From NCBI GenBank assembly GCA_900751995.1, contig CAADTP010000057.1:1-41924 (forward strand): a stretch of DNA of 41,924 nucleotides, in the 5' to 3' direction. This document shows positions 24,840 to 34,200 of the stretch, piece after piece. The stretch's first letter is position 1. Each line of letters begins with the position of its first letter. The DNA comes from Lachnospiraceae bacterium. GTDB taxonomy: Bacteria > Bacillota > Clostridia > Lachnospirales > Lachnospiraceae. The position numbers were made by a program, and so were the translations under genes. The notes under the pieces are model-generated. The model saw only the letters and a list, made by a program, of their open reading frames with translations. It was not told the origin of the DNA and ran no database searches.

Positions 24840-26514
24840 TGTTCTTCATATCCTCCTCGTCAAAAACTTCATTCAGACTTGCACCTGCAGGCACCATTGG
24901 GAATACGCTGAGATCCTGATCGATCCAGCAGTCCAGTACCACAGGTCCGTCTGTCGCCAGCGCCTCTCGGATTGCCGGCTCCACCTCTTCCATCTTCGTG
25001 ACACGGATTGCCTTCGCTCCCATGCCCTCAGATATTTTCACAAAATCCACTGCATCGTCAAGGACGGTATGTGAATATCTGTGTTCATAGAACAAAGTCT
25101 GCCACTGACGCACCATACCCAGCACATGATTGTTCATGACAATCTGCAAAAGCTGTTTATGGCAGCGCACTGCTGTCGCGATCTCATTCATATTCATTCT
25201 GAAACAGCCATCTCCGCCAATATTGACAACTGTTTTGTCCGGTCTTCCCATCTTGGCACCGATCGCAGCTCCAAGTCCGTATCCCATTGTTCCGAGACCA
25301 CCGGAAGTCAGGAAAGTACGGGGTTCTTTGTACTTGAAGTACTGTGCGGCCCACATCTGGTGCTGACCGACATCTGTTGAGATAATTGCATCACCGTTGG
25401 TGATCTCATAGAGTTTCTCTATAATGTATGGTCCTGTGAGCTGAGAATGATCATAAGTCAGAGGATATTTTGCTTTCATCTCCTGAATATGCTCGATCCA
25501 CTCCGGATGCTGTTCTTCCGGGATCATTTCCAGAAGTCTGCGGAGTACCTCTCTTACATCTCCTATCACAGACGCATCTACCACAACATTCTTATTGATT
25601 TCGGCCGCATCCACATCGATCTGAAGGATTTTGGCCTGTTTTGCAAAGGTCTTTGCATTACCGGTGACACGGTCACTGAAACGTGCACCCAATACGATCA
25701 GAAGGTCACACTGTGTAACGCCAAGATCAGAAGTCTTGGTTCCATGCATACCGAGCATTCCTGTATACAGAGGATCCTCTCCTGAGAAAGCTCCCTTGCC
25801 CATCAGACTGTCGCACACCGGTGCCTGGATCTTGTGGGCCAGTTCGCTGATCTCCTTGGAAGCCCCAGAGATCACACAACCGCCGCCGACAAAGATATAT
25901 GGCTTCTTCGCTTCCTCTATTATCTGTGCTGCAATTTCAAGATCTTCTTTACGGATCGTCTCGACTTCTCGGTTGATCGTAGCCGGACGGCGCACAGAAT
26001 ATTCACATGTCGCTGCTGTTACGTCTTTCGTCACATCAACCAGTACCGGACCCGGACGTCCGCTTTTAGCAATATAAAAAGCCTTGCGGATCGTATCAGC
26101 CAGCATGGAAATGTCTTTTACGATAAAACTGTGTTTTGTGATCGGCATTACAATGCCGGCAATATCAACCTCCTGGAAGGAATCTCTTCCAAGAAGTGGT
26201 TTTCCTACGTTCGCGGTGATCGCTACCACCGGGACAGAATCCATGTATGCGGTCGCAATACCTGTAACCAGATTTGTGGCTCCAGGGCCGGAGGTTGCCA
26301 GACATACTCCGACTTTTCCCGTAGCACGGGCATAACCATCTGCTGCATGAGAAGCACCCTGTTCATGAGATGTCAGGACATGATGGATCTCATCACTGTG
26401 TTTATAGAGAGCATCATAGACATTGAGGATCGCACCTCCCGGATAGCCAAAAACAGTATCTACTTTCTGTTCCTTAAGGCATTCGATGATGATCTCTGCA
26501 CCTGTAAGCTGCAT
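24823..26514 (-). CDS. ilvB: acetolactate synthase, large (catalytic) subunit
   Basis: 563 residues. The ATG at 26514 is selected because AGGAGG lies seven bases upstream; an in-frame ATG at 26538 does not have one. It is a thiamine-diphosphate enzyme: the glutamate of TSHEQGASHAADGYAR, the GDG...NN cofactor motif (GDGCFRMNMNEIA to MNNHVLGM) and the FAD-binding middle domain are visible. It makes acetolactate or acetohydroxybutyrate for valine, leucine and isoleucine. No gene for the small regulatory subunit is next to it, so feedback control must come from elsewhere or be absent. It lies 27 bp after ilvD. Confidence 0.93.
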   Translation of the reverse strand: MQLTGAEIIIECLKEQKVDTVFGYPGGAILNVYDALYKHSDEIHHVLTSHEQGASHAADGYARATGKVGVCLATSGPGATNLVTGIATAYMDSVPVVAITANVGKPLLGRDSFQEVDIAGIVMPITKHSFIVKDISMLADTIRKAFYIAKSGRPGPVLVDVTKDVTAATCEYSVRRPATINREVETIRKEDLEIAAQIIEEAKKPYIFVGGGCVISGASKEISELAHKIQAPVCDSLMGKGAFSGEDPLYTGMLGMHGTKTSDLGVTQCDLLIVLGARFSDRVTGNAKTFAKQAKILQIDVDAAEINKNVVVDASVIGDVREVLRRLLEMIPEEQHPEWIEHIQEMKAKYPLTYDHSQLTGPYIIEKLYEITNGDAIISTDVGQHQMWAAQYFKYKEPRTFLTSGGLGTMGYGLGAAIGAKMGRPDKTVVNIGGDGCFRMNMNEIATAVRCHKQLLQIVMNNHVLGMVRQWQTLFYEHRYSHTVLDDAVDFVKISEGMGAKAIRVTKMEEVEPAIREALATDGPVVLDCWIDQDLSVFPMVPAGASLNEVFDEEDMKNNEQSI

Positions 26515-26541
26515 TGTATCTCCTCCTGTGTTCATCATATA

Positions 26542-28215
26542 TTATTTTGCTTTCGGCACTTCAAGGATTGCACCTCTGTTGCCTGAGGTAACCATTGCAG
26601 CATATCTCGCAAGATATCCGGTTGTGACTTTTGGCTCACGCGGCTGCCATTTTGCTTTTCTTGCTGCCATCTCCTCGTCAGAAACCTTAACTTCCAGTCG
26701 AAGTTCCGGAATATTAATACTGATGATGTCCCCTTCTTCGATCAGTGCGATTGGTCCGCCTACTGCTGCTTCCGGTGAAACATGTCCGATGGAAGCTCCA
26801 CGGGATGCACCACTGAAACGTCCGTCTGTAATAAGGGCTACGGAAGAGCCAAGTCCCATACCTGCGATTGCAGAGGTCGGATTCAGCATTTCTCTCATTC
26901 CAGGGCCGCCCTTCGGTCCCTCATAGCGGATAACAACAACGTCACCTGCCACGATCTTGCCACCTTTGATTGCTGCGATCGCATCCTCCTCACAGTCAAA
27001 CACTCTCGCCGGACCTTCATGTACCATCATCTCTTCTACGACTGCGGAACGTTTTACCACACCGCCGTCCGGAGCGATATTTCCCTTAAGAACTGCAAGA
27101 CCACCGGTCTGGCTGTACGGGTTGTCGATCGGGCGGATAACTTCCGGATTGAGGTTAACACAGCCTTCGATATTTTCGCCTACAGTTTTTCCTGTTACTG
27201 TCATACATTCCGTATGGAGAAGTCCCTTTTTGTTCAGTTCATTCATAACTGCATAAACACCGCCGGCCTCATTCAGGTCTTCAATATAAGTCGGACCTGC
27301 CGGTGCCAGATGGCAGAGGTTCGGTGTCTTTGCGCTGATCTCGTTTGCAAAGCTGATATCAAAATCCATTCCGACTTCATGAGCGATTGCCGGAAGATGG
27401 AGCATACTGTTGGTAGAACATCCAAGTGCCATATCTACTGTCAGCGCATTCAGGATGGCTTCCTTTGTCATAATGTCTCTCGGACGGATATTTCTGCGGT
27501 ACATCTCCATAACCTGCATACCTGCATGCTTTGCAAGACGGATACGCTCGGAATATACTGCCGGGATAGTTCCGTTTCCACGAAGTCCCATACCAAGAAC
27601 CTCTGTCAGACAGTTCATGGAGTTTGCGGTATACATACCGGAACAGGATCCACATGTAGGACATGTTTTGTTCTCAAATTCTGTCAGTTCATCCTCTGTG
27701 ATCTTACCTGCCGCATAAGAGCCAACAGCTTCAAACATGCTGGAGAGGCTGGTCTTATGTCCGTGAATATGACCTGCCAGCATCGGACCTCCGCTTACGA
27801 ATACAGTCGGAACATTCAGTCGTGCTGCTGCCATCAGAAGTCCCGGTACGTTTTTGTCACAGTTCGGAACCATAACAAGGGCATCAAACTGATGAGCCAT
27901 TGCCATCGCCTCTGTGGAATCTGCAATCAGATCTCTAGTTACCAGTGAATATTTCATTCCGACATGTCCCATTGCAATACCGTCACAGACAGCAATTGCC
28001 GGGAATACACCCGGTGTACCACCTGCCATTGCAACACCCTGTTTTACGGCTGCCACGATCTTGTCCAGATTCATATGGCCAGGTACGATTTCATTATAGG
28101 AACTTACGATTCCGACTAAAGGACGTTCCATTTCTTCTTTTGTTAATCCAAGGGCATTAAACAGGGAACGATGAGGTGCCTGCTGTGAGCCTGCTTTTAC
28201 TGAATCACTTCTCAT
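26542..28215 (-). CDS. ilvD: dihydroxy-acid dehydratase
   Basis: 557 residues. It dehydrates dihydroxy-isovalerate and its methyl analogue to the 2-oxo acids in branched-chain amino-acid synthesis. Iron-sulfur cysteines are seen in NCDKNVPG and TCPTCGSCSGMYTANSMNC, and the end carries GRFSGASRGASIGHVSPEA. ATG lies behind GAGGAG. It sits between leuB and ilvB. Confidence 0.95.
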   Translation of the reverse strand: MRSDSVKAGSQQAPHRSLFNALGLTKEEMERPLVGIVSSYNEIVPGHMNLDKIVAAVKQGVAMAGGTPGVFPAIAVCDGIAMGHVGMKYSLVTRDLIADSTEAMAMAHQFDALVMVPNCDKNVPGLLMAAARLNVPTVFVSGGPMLAGHIHGHKTSLSSMFEAVGSYAAGKITEDELTEFENKTCPTCGSCSGMYTANSMNCLTEVLGMGLRGNGTIPAVYSERIRLAKHAGMQVMEMYRRNIRPRDIMTKEAILNALTVDMALGCSTNSMLHLPAIAHEVGMDFDISFANEISAKTPNLCHLAPAGPTYIEDLNEAGGVYAVMNELNKKGLLHTECMTVTGKTVGENIEGCVNLNPEVIRPIDNPYSQTGGLAVLKGNIAPDGGVVKRSAVVEEMMVHEGPARVFDCEEDAIAAIKGGKIVAGDVVVIRYEGPKGGPGMREMLNPTSAIAGMGLGSSVALITDGRFSGASRGASIGHVSPEAAVGGPIALIEEGDIISINIPELRLEVKVSDEEMAARKAKWQPREPKVTTGYLARYAAMVTSGNRGAILEVPKAK

Positions 28216-28239
28216 TTTATTTACTCCTCTTTACTTAAT

Positions 28240-28272
28240 CTATACGATACTTACGGATTGTTCCGTGTATAG
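28240..28272 (-). promoter_or_regulatory. intercistronic stem-loop between leuB and ilvD
   Basis: CTATAC (28267-28272 on the minus strand) pairs with GTATAG (28240-28245), enclosing ACGGA/TCCGT. No T-tract follows. It may be a processing or stability structure in the 99-bp gap; the stems are short. Confidence 0.3.
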
Positions 28273-28314
28273 CACTCCTACAATCCTGCCCGACATTCGC
28301 ATATTGCGGGATTA

Positions 28315-29400
28315 TCATACTGCTGCTGCGATCAGATCTCCCATTTCTTTCGTTCCGACAGCCTTGCATCCGTCTGACATGATGTCACCTGTACGATATC
28401 CGTCTGTCAGCACCTTCTGTACGGCTGCTTCTACCGCATCGGCTTCCTCATCCAGATTCAGAGAATAACGAAGCATCATTGCTGCTGAAAGAATAGTCGC
28501 GATCGGATTTGCCTTATTCTGTCCTGCAATATCCGGTGCTGATCCATGGCTTGGCTCATACAGACCGAATTTTGTCTCGTTGAGGCTTGCAGAAGAAAGC
28601 ATTCCGATAGATCCTGTGACCATACTTGCCTCATCAGATAAAATATCTCCGAACATATTCTCGGTGAGGATAACGTCAAACTGTGCCGGATCATGTACAA
28701 GCTGCATTGCACAGTTATCAACCAGCATATGCTCCAGGGTTACTTCCGGATAGTCCGCTGCAACTTCCTCTACAACTTTTCTCCAGAGTCTTGAGGAATC
28801 AAGAACGTTTGCCTTGTCAACACTTGTAACCTTTTTCTTTCTCTTCATTGCAATATCAAATGCCTTGACCGCAATACGACGGATTTCGTTTTCATTGTAA
28901 GAAAGTGTGTCGATTGCTTTCTTTACGCCGTCCTCTTCGATAGTTTTTCTTTCTCCGAAGTAAAGACCTCCTGTCAGTTCACGGACAATGATCATATCAA
29001 ATCCGTTTTCGCCGATCACCTCTTTCTTGATCGGGCAGGCTTCTTCCAGTTCTTTGTAAAGATAAGCCGGACGAAGGTTTGCAAAAAGGTTTAATGCTTT
29101 GCGGATAGCAAGAAGACCTGCCTCCGGACGTTTGGACGGCTCCAGTTTATACCATGGGGACGTCTTGGCATCTCCGCCGATAGAACCCATCAGAACTGCA
29201 TCAGAGGATTTTGCAGTGGCAATTGCCTCCTCTGTAAGCGGCACGCCATGAACATCAATCGATGCTCCACCAAGGAGTACCTCTGAATATGTGAAGGTGT
29301 GGTGATATTTCTCACATACCTTATCAAGAACTTTCTTTGCTTCACTGACGATTTCCGGTCCGATTCCATCTCCCGGGATCAATGCGATTCTGTATTCCAT
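28315..29400 (-). CDS. leuB: 3-isopropylmalate dehydrogenase
   Basis: 361 residues. It oxidatively decarboxylates 3-isopropylmalate in leucine synthesis. Family motifs are IALIPGDGIGPEIV, the arginine-rich substrate site (VRELTGGLYFGERK), SVDKANVLDSSRLWR, and the NAD-binding GLYEPSHGSAPDIAGQNKANP. It is the first gene of leuB-ilvD-ilvB-serC-serA. LeuA, LeuC and LeuD are not in the window, so leucine genes are dispersed. Confidence 0.95.
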   Translation of the reverse strand: MEYRIALIPGDGIGPEIVSEAKKVLDKVCEKYHHTFTYSEVLLGGASIDVHGVPLTEEAIATAKSSDAVLMGSIGGDAKTSPWYKLEPSKRPEAGLLAIRKALNLFANLRPAYLYKELEEACPIKKEVIGENGFDMIIVRELTGGLYFGERKTIEEDGVKKAIDTLSYNENEIRRIAVKAFDIAMKRKKKVTSVDKANVLDSSRLWRKVVEEVAADYPEVTLEHMLVDNCAMQLVHDPAQFDVILTENMFGDILSDEASMVTGSIGMLSSASLNETKFGLYEPSHGSAPDIAGQNKANPIATILSAAMMLRYSLNLDEEADAVEAAVQKVLTDGYRTGDIMSDGCKAVGTKEMGDLIAAAV

Positions 29401-29467
29401 CTTTTTCTTCCTCTCTCTGCATCACACGAAAAACATGCAGATTCCTTTCGTTGCGAATATTGTTATT

Positions 29468-29496
29468 ATAATAACGCACTTTTTGTCACTTTTCAA
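29468..29496 (-). promoter_or_regulatory. promoter of the leuB-ilvD-ilvB-serC-serA operon
   Basis: On the minus strand TTGAAA (29491-29496) and TATTAT (29468-29473) are 17 bp apart. The leader is only about 60 nt and contains a small TCTGCAT/ATGCAGA hairpin. No T-box or leader-peptide attenuator is seen. Confidence 0.65.
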
Positions 29497-29554
29497 CCCT
29501 TTACTACTTAAAAGTTACAACGTGTTGCTAGACGAAGTGGTCGTACCTATAAAG

Positions 29555-29588
29555 TAAAAAAAGAAGTGCCGCATCTGACGCAGCACTT
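29555..29588 (-). terminator. terminator of tgt-yajC
   Basis: AAGTGCCGC (29564-29572) and GCAGCACTT (29580-29588) form a 9-bp stem with one wobble, followed on the minus strand by a T-run. It isolates tgt-yajC from the leuB operon. Confidence 0.85.
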
Positions 29589-29604
29589 ACTTTCTTATTT
29601 GCAG

Positions 29605-29901
29605 TTATGCGGATGCCTGTTCTGCTTTCTCCACCTCTGCAATAGCCTGTTTTCTCATTGGGATACGGCAGTTCTTGTTATTGCCGAATTCTACAATCAC
29701 ATCTTCTTCAGTCATGTCGATGATCACTCCATAGAAGCCGCTTGTGGTAACAATGCTGTCACCGACTTCCATGCTGTTGAGCATTGCCTGAAGTCTCTTC
29801 TGCTCTTTCTTCTGAGGACGGATCATCAGGAAATACATAACTCCGAAGATAACAACCATCCACAAAATCATCATACCCATGCTTGCGGTACTTTCGTTCA
29901 T
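29605..29901 (-). CDS. yajC: preprotein translocase accessory subunit YajC
   Basis: 98 residues. The ATG at 29901 follows AGGAGG; the reading frame extends 17 codons upstream without a suitable site. One membrane segment (about 8-28, ending FLMIRPQKKEQKR, the family hallmark) is followed by a small cytosolic beta domain (VGDSIVTTSGFYGVI). It associates with SecDF and SecYEG. The tgt-yajC order is widely conserved, although secDF does not follow here. Confidence 0.92.
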   Translation of the reverse strand: MNESTASMGMMILWMVVIFGVMYFLMIRPQKKEQKRLQAMLNSMEVGDSIVTTSGFYGVIIDMTEEDVIVEFGNNKNCRIPMRKQAIAEVEKAEQASA

Positions 29902-30008
29902 TTGAGGTTCCTCCTGTTTCTGACTTACATTCCTGTTCTTCTCCAGGAACACTACACACTATCATACACAAAAAAAGTCTTTACTTCAAGTATTTTTGCA
30001 TATTTTTA

Positions 30009-31151
30009 TTATTTCTGCTCCCCTGCCGCAAATCCTTCCAGACGCATTTTCTTATAGTCAGCAAATCTGCCCTCATCCAGTGCGTCACGGATCTCTTTCA
30101 TCATATGATTATAGAAATACAGATTGTGCAGAACACAGAGACGCATTCCAAGCATTTCTTTTGCCTTGAGAAGATGACGGATATAAGCCCGGCTGTAATG
30201 ACGGCATGCCGGACAGCCGCAGCCTTCCTCGATCGGACGTGTATCCAGCTCGTATTTGGCATTAAACATATTCATCTTGCCATGGTTGGTGTACACATGT
30301 CCATGACGGCCATTGCGGCTTGGATATACGCAGTCAAAGAAGTCTATTCCTCTGTCCACACCCTCAAGAATGTTTGCAGGTGTTCCGACACCCATAAGAT
30401 AAGTTGGCTTATCCTGCGGAAGATACGGCACAACCGCATCGAGGATACGATACATTTCTTCGTGTGTCTCACCAACAGCAAGACCGCCTACCGCATAACC
30501 GTCAAGATCCATCTTTGCAATTTCTTTTGCATGTTCGATTCGGATATCTTCGTAGATTGCCCCCTGATTGATACCGAACAGAAGCTGTTCTTTGTTGATG
30601 GTATCCGGAAGGCTGTTGAGGCGTGCCATCTCTGTCTTGCATCGTGCAAGCCAGCGTGTGGTACGCTCTACAGATTTCTGTACATAATCTCTGTCTGCCA
30701 CACTGCTCGGACATTCATCAAATGCCATTGCAATGGTGGACGCAAGATTGGACTGGATCTGCATACTCTCCTCCGGTCCCATAAAAATCTTATGTCCGTC
30801 AATATGTGACTGGAAGTGTACGCCCTCTTCCTTGATCTTACGGAGCTTTGCCAGAGAAAATACCTGGAATCCACCGGAATCAGTGAGGATCGGACGTTCC
30901 CAGTTCATAAACTTATGAAGTCCTCCAAGCTGTTTGACTACTTTATCACCAGGACGCACATGCAGATGATAGGTATTGGAAAGCTCCACCTGTGTTCCGA
31001 TGTCATAAAGATCCTGTGTAGAAACCGCCCCCTTGATCGCACCGATGGTTCCTACGTTCATGAATACAGGAGTCTGGATCGTTCCATGGACAGTCTCAAA
31101 CTGTGCACGCTTCGCACGCCCCTCCGTTTTCATCAATGTATATTTTGCCAT
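30009..31151 (-). CDS. tgt: tRNA-guanine transglycosylase
   Basis: 380 residues. It swaps guanine 34 of GUN-anticodon tRNAs for the queuosine precursor preQ1. Catalytic aspartates appear in LTDSGGFQVFSL and GIDFFDCVYPSRNGRHG; LMGVGTP and the zinc site CGCPACRHYSRAYIRHLL with a later histidine are intact. The promoter is at 31191-31219. It is followed by yajC after 107 bp. Confidence 0.96.
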   Translation of the reverse strand: MAKYTLMKTEGRAKRAQFETVHGTIQTPVFMNVGTIGAIKGAVSTQDLYDIGTQVELSNTYHLHVRPGDKVVKQLGGLHKFMNWERPILTDSGGFQVFSLAKLRKIKEEGVHFQSHIDGHKIFMGPEESMQIQSNLASTIAMAFDECPSSVADRDYVQKSVERTTRWLARCKTEMARLNSLPDTINKEQLLFGINQGAIYEDIRIEHAKEIAKMDLDGYAVGGLAVGETHEEMYRILDAVVPYLPQDKPTYLMGVGTPANILEGVDRGIDFFDCVYPSRNGRHGHVYTNHGKMNMFNAKYELDTRPIEEGCGCPACRHYSRAYIRHLLKAKEMLGMRLCVLHNLYFYNHMMKEIRDALDEGRFADYKKMRLEGFAAGEQK

Positions 31152-31190
31152 ATTCGTTCCTCTTTCTTATGTGTTTTACATTTACTGTCA

Positions 31191-31219
31191 AGTATACCAG
31201 ACAGAAAGAAAATGGTAAA
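31191..31219 (-). promoter_or_regulatory. promoter of tgt-yajC
   Basis: On the minus strand TTTACC (31214-31219) and TATACT (31191-31196) are 17 bp apart, giving a leader of about 33 nt. Confidence 0.6.
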
Positions 31220-31266
31220 GGGGAATGTTTGGATGGTATCTTACGGAGATGCTCCCCCTAAGGGTT

Positions 31267-34200
31267 TTACTTTTTATTTAAGTTTTTAACAGCCGTAGAC
31301 AGCATCAGCTTAATACGGTTCAGCTGGTTAACCTCACTGGCACCCGGATCGTAGTCGATCGCCACAATATTTGCCTCAGGATGCTCTCTTCGGATCTCCT
31401 TGATCACGCCCTTGCCGACAATGTGGTTCGGAAGACATCCAAATGGCTGGATACATACAATATTCGGCACTCCACCATGGATCAGTTCCATCATCTCTCC
31501 AGTCAGGAACCATCCCTCACCTGTCTGGTTTCCAGGTGATACGATCGGCTCTGCCATCTTTGCCAGATCTGCGATATCTGCAGACGGTGTAAAGTGACGG
31601 CTCTGTGCAAGTGCCTCATTCATAGGTTTACGCAGCCATTCGATCGCCTTGATTCCCCAGTTTGCCATGGCTGCTTTATTTTTCTTAAATCCAAGGAACT
31701 CACATTTAAAGTTCTGATTATAGAAACAGTAATTAATAAAATCAATCAGATCCGGGCATACTGCCTCCGCACCTTCTGCCTCCAGAAGCTCTGCCAGATG
31801 ATTATTTGCCGCCGGCAGGAATTTGACAAGAATCTCTCCGACAATACCAACACGTGGTTTCTTCTCATCGCTGATCGGGATCAGGTCAAACTCATGTACC
31901 ATCTCATGGCACATCTTCTTGAACTGACTGTGGCTGACACTGCCTCCTGTCAGGAAAGAAATAACTCTCTGCTCCCAGATCTTATGTTTACGGTTGACAA
32001 TTCCCTCTTCCAGTTCATACGGACGCATACGATAAACGCATTTCATCAGTATGTCTCCAAAGACTGCACCATAGCAGATACGTTTGATCAGCGGAAGGGT
32101 CAGCTTAAAGCCCGGATTGCTTTCAAGTCCACTTAAATTGAGAGAAATAACCGGAACCTGCTCCATGCCGGCCTTCTTAAGTGCACGGCGGATAAACGCG
32201 ATATAGTTAGACGCACGGCATCCACCACCTGTCTGTGACATGATAACGGCAGTTTTGTCAAGGTCATATTTCCCGGAAAGAAGTGCATCCATGACCTGAC
32301 CGACAACCATCAGTGACGGATAGCAGGCATCGTTATTGACATATTTCAGTCCGACATCTACCGCATGCTTGTTGTCATTCGGAAGTACTTCCAGGTGATA
32401 GCCACAGCTGTTAAATGCCGCCTCCAGAATACCAAAATGGAACGGTGACATCTGCGGACACAGGATTGTATAGTCCTTTCGCATCTGCTTAGTAAATACA
32501 ACCTTCTCTATGGAGGACGGACGGATCTCGCGTTCTTTATGCTGGGCATCCTTTGCACGGAGTGCTGCAAGAAGAGATCGTACACGGATTCTTGCTGCAC
32601 CGAGATTGTTGACCTCATCAATCTTTAAGCAGGTATAAATCTTACCGCTGCCATCCAGAATTTCATAAACCTCATCCGTCGTAACTGCATCCAGACCACA
32701 GCCAAAAGAGTTCAGCTGGATCAGATCCAGATTGTCCTGTGTCTTGACAAAGTTTGCAGCCGCATACAGACGGGAATGGTACATCCACTGGTCATTGACA
32801 CGGATCGGACGTTCAATTTTTGCCAGATGAGAAACAGAATCCTCCGTAAGCACCGCAATACCATAACCATTGATCAGATCCGGGATACCATGGTGGATCT
32901 CAGGATCAATATGGTACGGACGACCTGCAAGAACAATTCCTCTTCTGCCGGTATCTTTAAGATACTGAAGAGTCTCCTCGCCCTTCGCCTGTACATCCTT
33001 ACGCACCTGTGCAAGCTCTTCCCATGCCGCATGTGCTGCTGCTTTTACTTCATCAGCCGGGATATCCTTAAACACCTCTACCAGACGGTCTGTCAGAATT
33101 GCCTCCGTTGTAAATGCCATAAACGGATTCATAAACCGGATATCCGGGTTCTTGAGTTCATCCACGTTATTCTTGATGTTTTCTGCATAGGAAGTAACGA
33201 TCGGGCAGTTATAATGATTGACTGCATCCGGAAACTCATTACGCTCATAAGGCACGCACGGATAGAAAATAAATTTCACGCCTTTTTTGATCAGCCAGCT
33301 GACATGTCCATGTGCAAGCTTTGCCGGATAACATTCGGATTCACTCGGAATAGACTCAATACCCAGCTCATAAATCTTTCTGGTTGAAGTCGGTGAGAGC
33401 ACCACTTCATATTTCAGTTTTGTAAAGAATGTAAACCAGAACGGATAATTCTCAAACATATTCAGGACTCGCGGAATTCCCACCTGTCCTCTTGTCGCCT
33501 GATCTGCACTGAGCGGTTCATAGGAAAACAGTCGTTTATATTTGTATTCATAGAGATTCGGAACATGGTCTTTGTTCTTCTCTTTACCAATTCCTCGCTC
33601 ACAGCGGTTCCCGCTGACAAACTGACGGCCACCGGTAAATTTATTGATCGTCAGACGACAGTTGTTTGTACATCCATGGCAGTTTGCCATAGAGGTAGTA
33701 TATTTCAGCTCATTAATCTTGTCGATAGAGAGCATCGTTGTCTTTTTGCCTGTTTCGTAACGCTCTCTTGCGATCAGAGCCGCGCCGAAGGCTCCCATGA
33801 TTCCGGCGATATCCGGACGGATTGCTTCACAGCTGGCAATCTTTTCGAAGCTTCGAAGTACCGCGTCATTATAGAAGGTACCGCCCTGCACCACAATATG
33901 TCTGCCAAGCTCTGTCGCATCAGACACCTTGATAACCTTGTAAAGAGCATTTTTGATAACAGAATAGGCAAGACCCGCAGAGATATCCGATACCTCCGCT
34001 CCCTCCTTCTGTGCCTGCTTTACCTTGGAGTTCATAAATACGGTACAGCGGGTTCCGAGATCGATCGGATGCTGTGCGTAAAGAGCAGCCTTTGCAAAAT
34101 CCTGTACACTGTAATTCAGTGACTTTGCAAATGTTTCAATAAAGGATCCGCATCCAGAAGAGCATGCCTCATTCAGCTGAACGCTGTCTACGGTCTGATT

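Noticed and set aside
26782..27948. 388-codon plus-strand frame
   Set aside because: It is the antisense shadow of ilvD, with Cys/His-rich nonsense composition.
29401..29560. T-box riboswitch before leuB
   Set aside because: No antiterminator bulge sequence, specifier loop or leader terminator is present; the strong hairpin there belongs to yajC.
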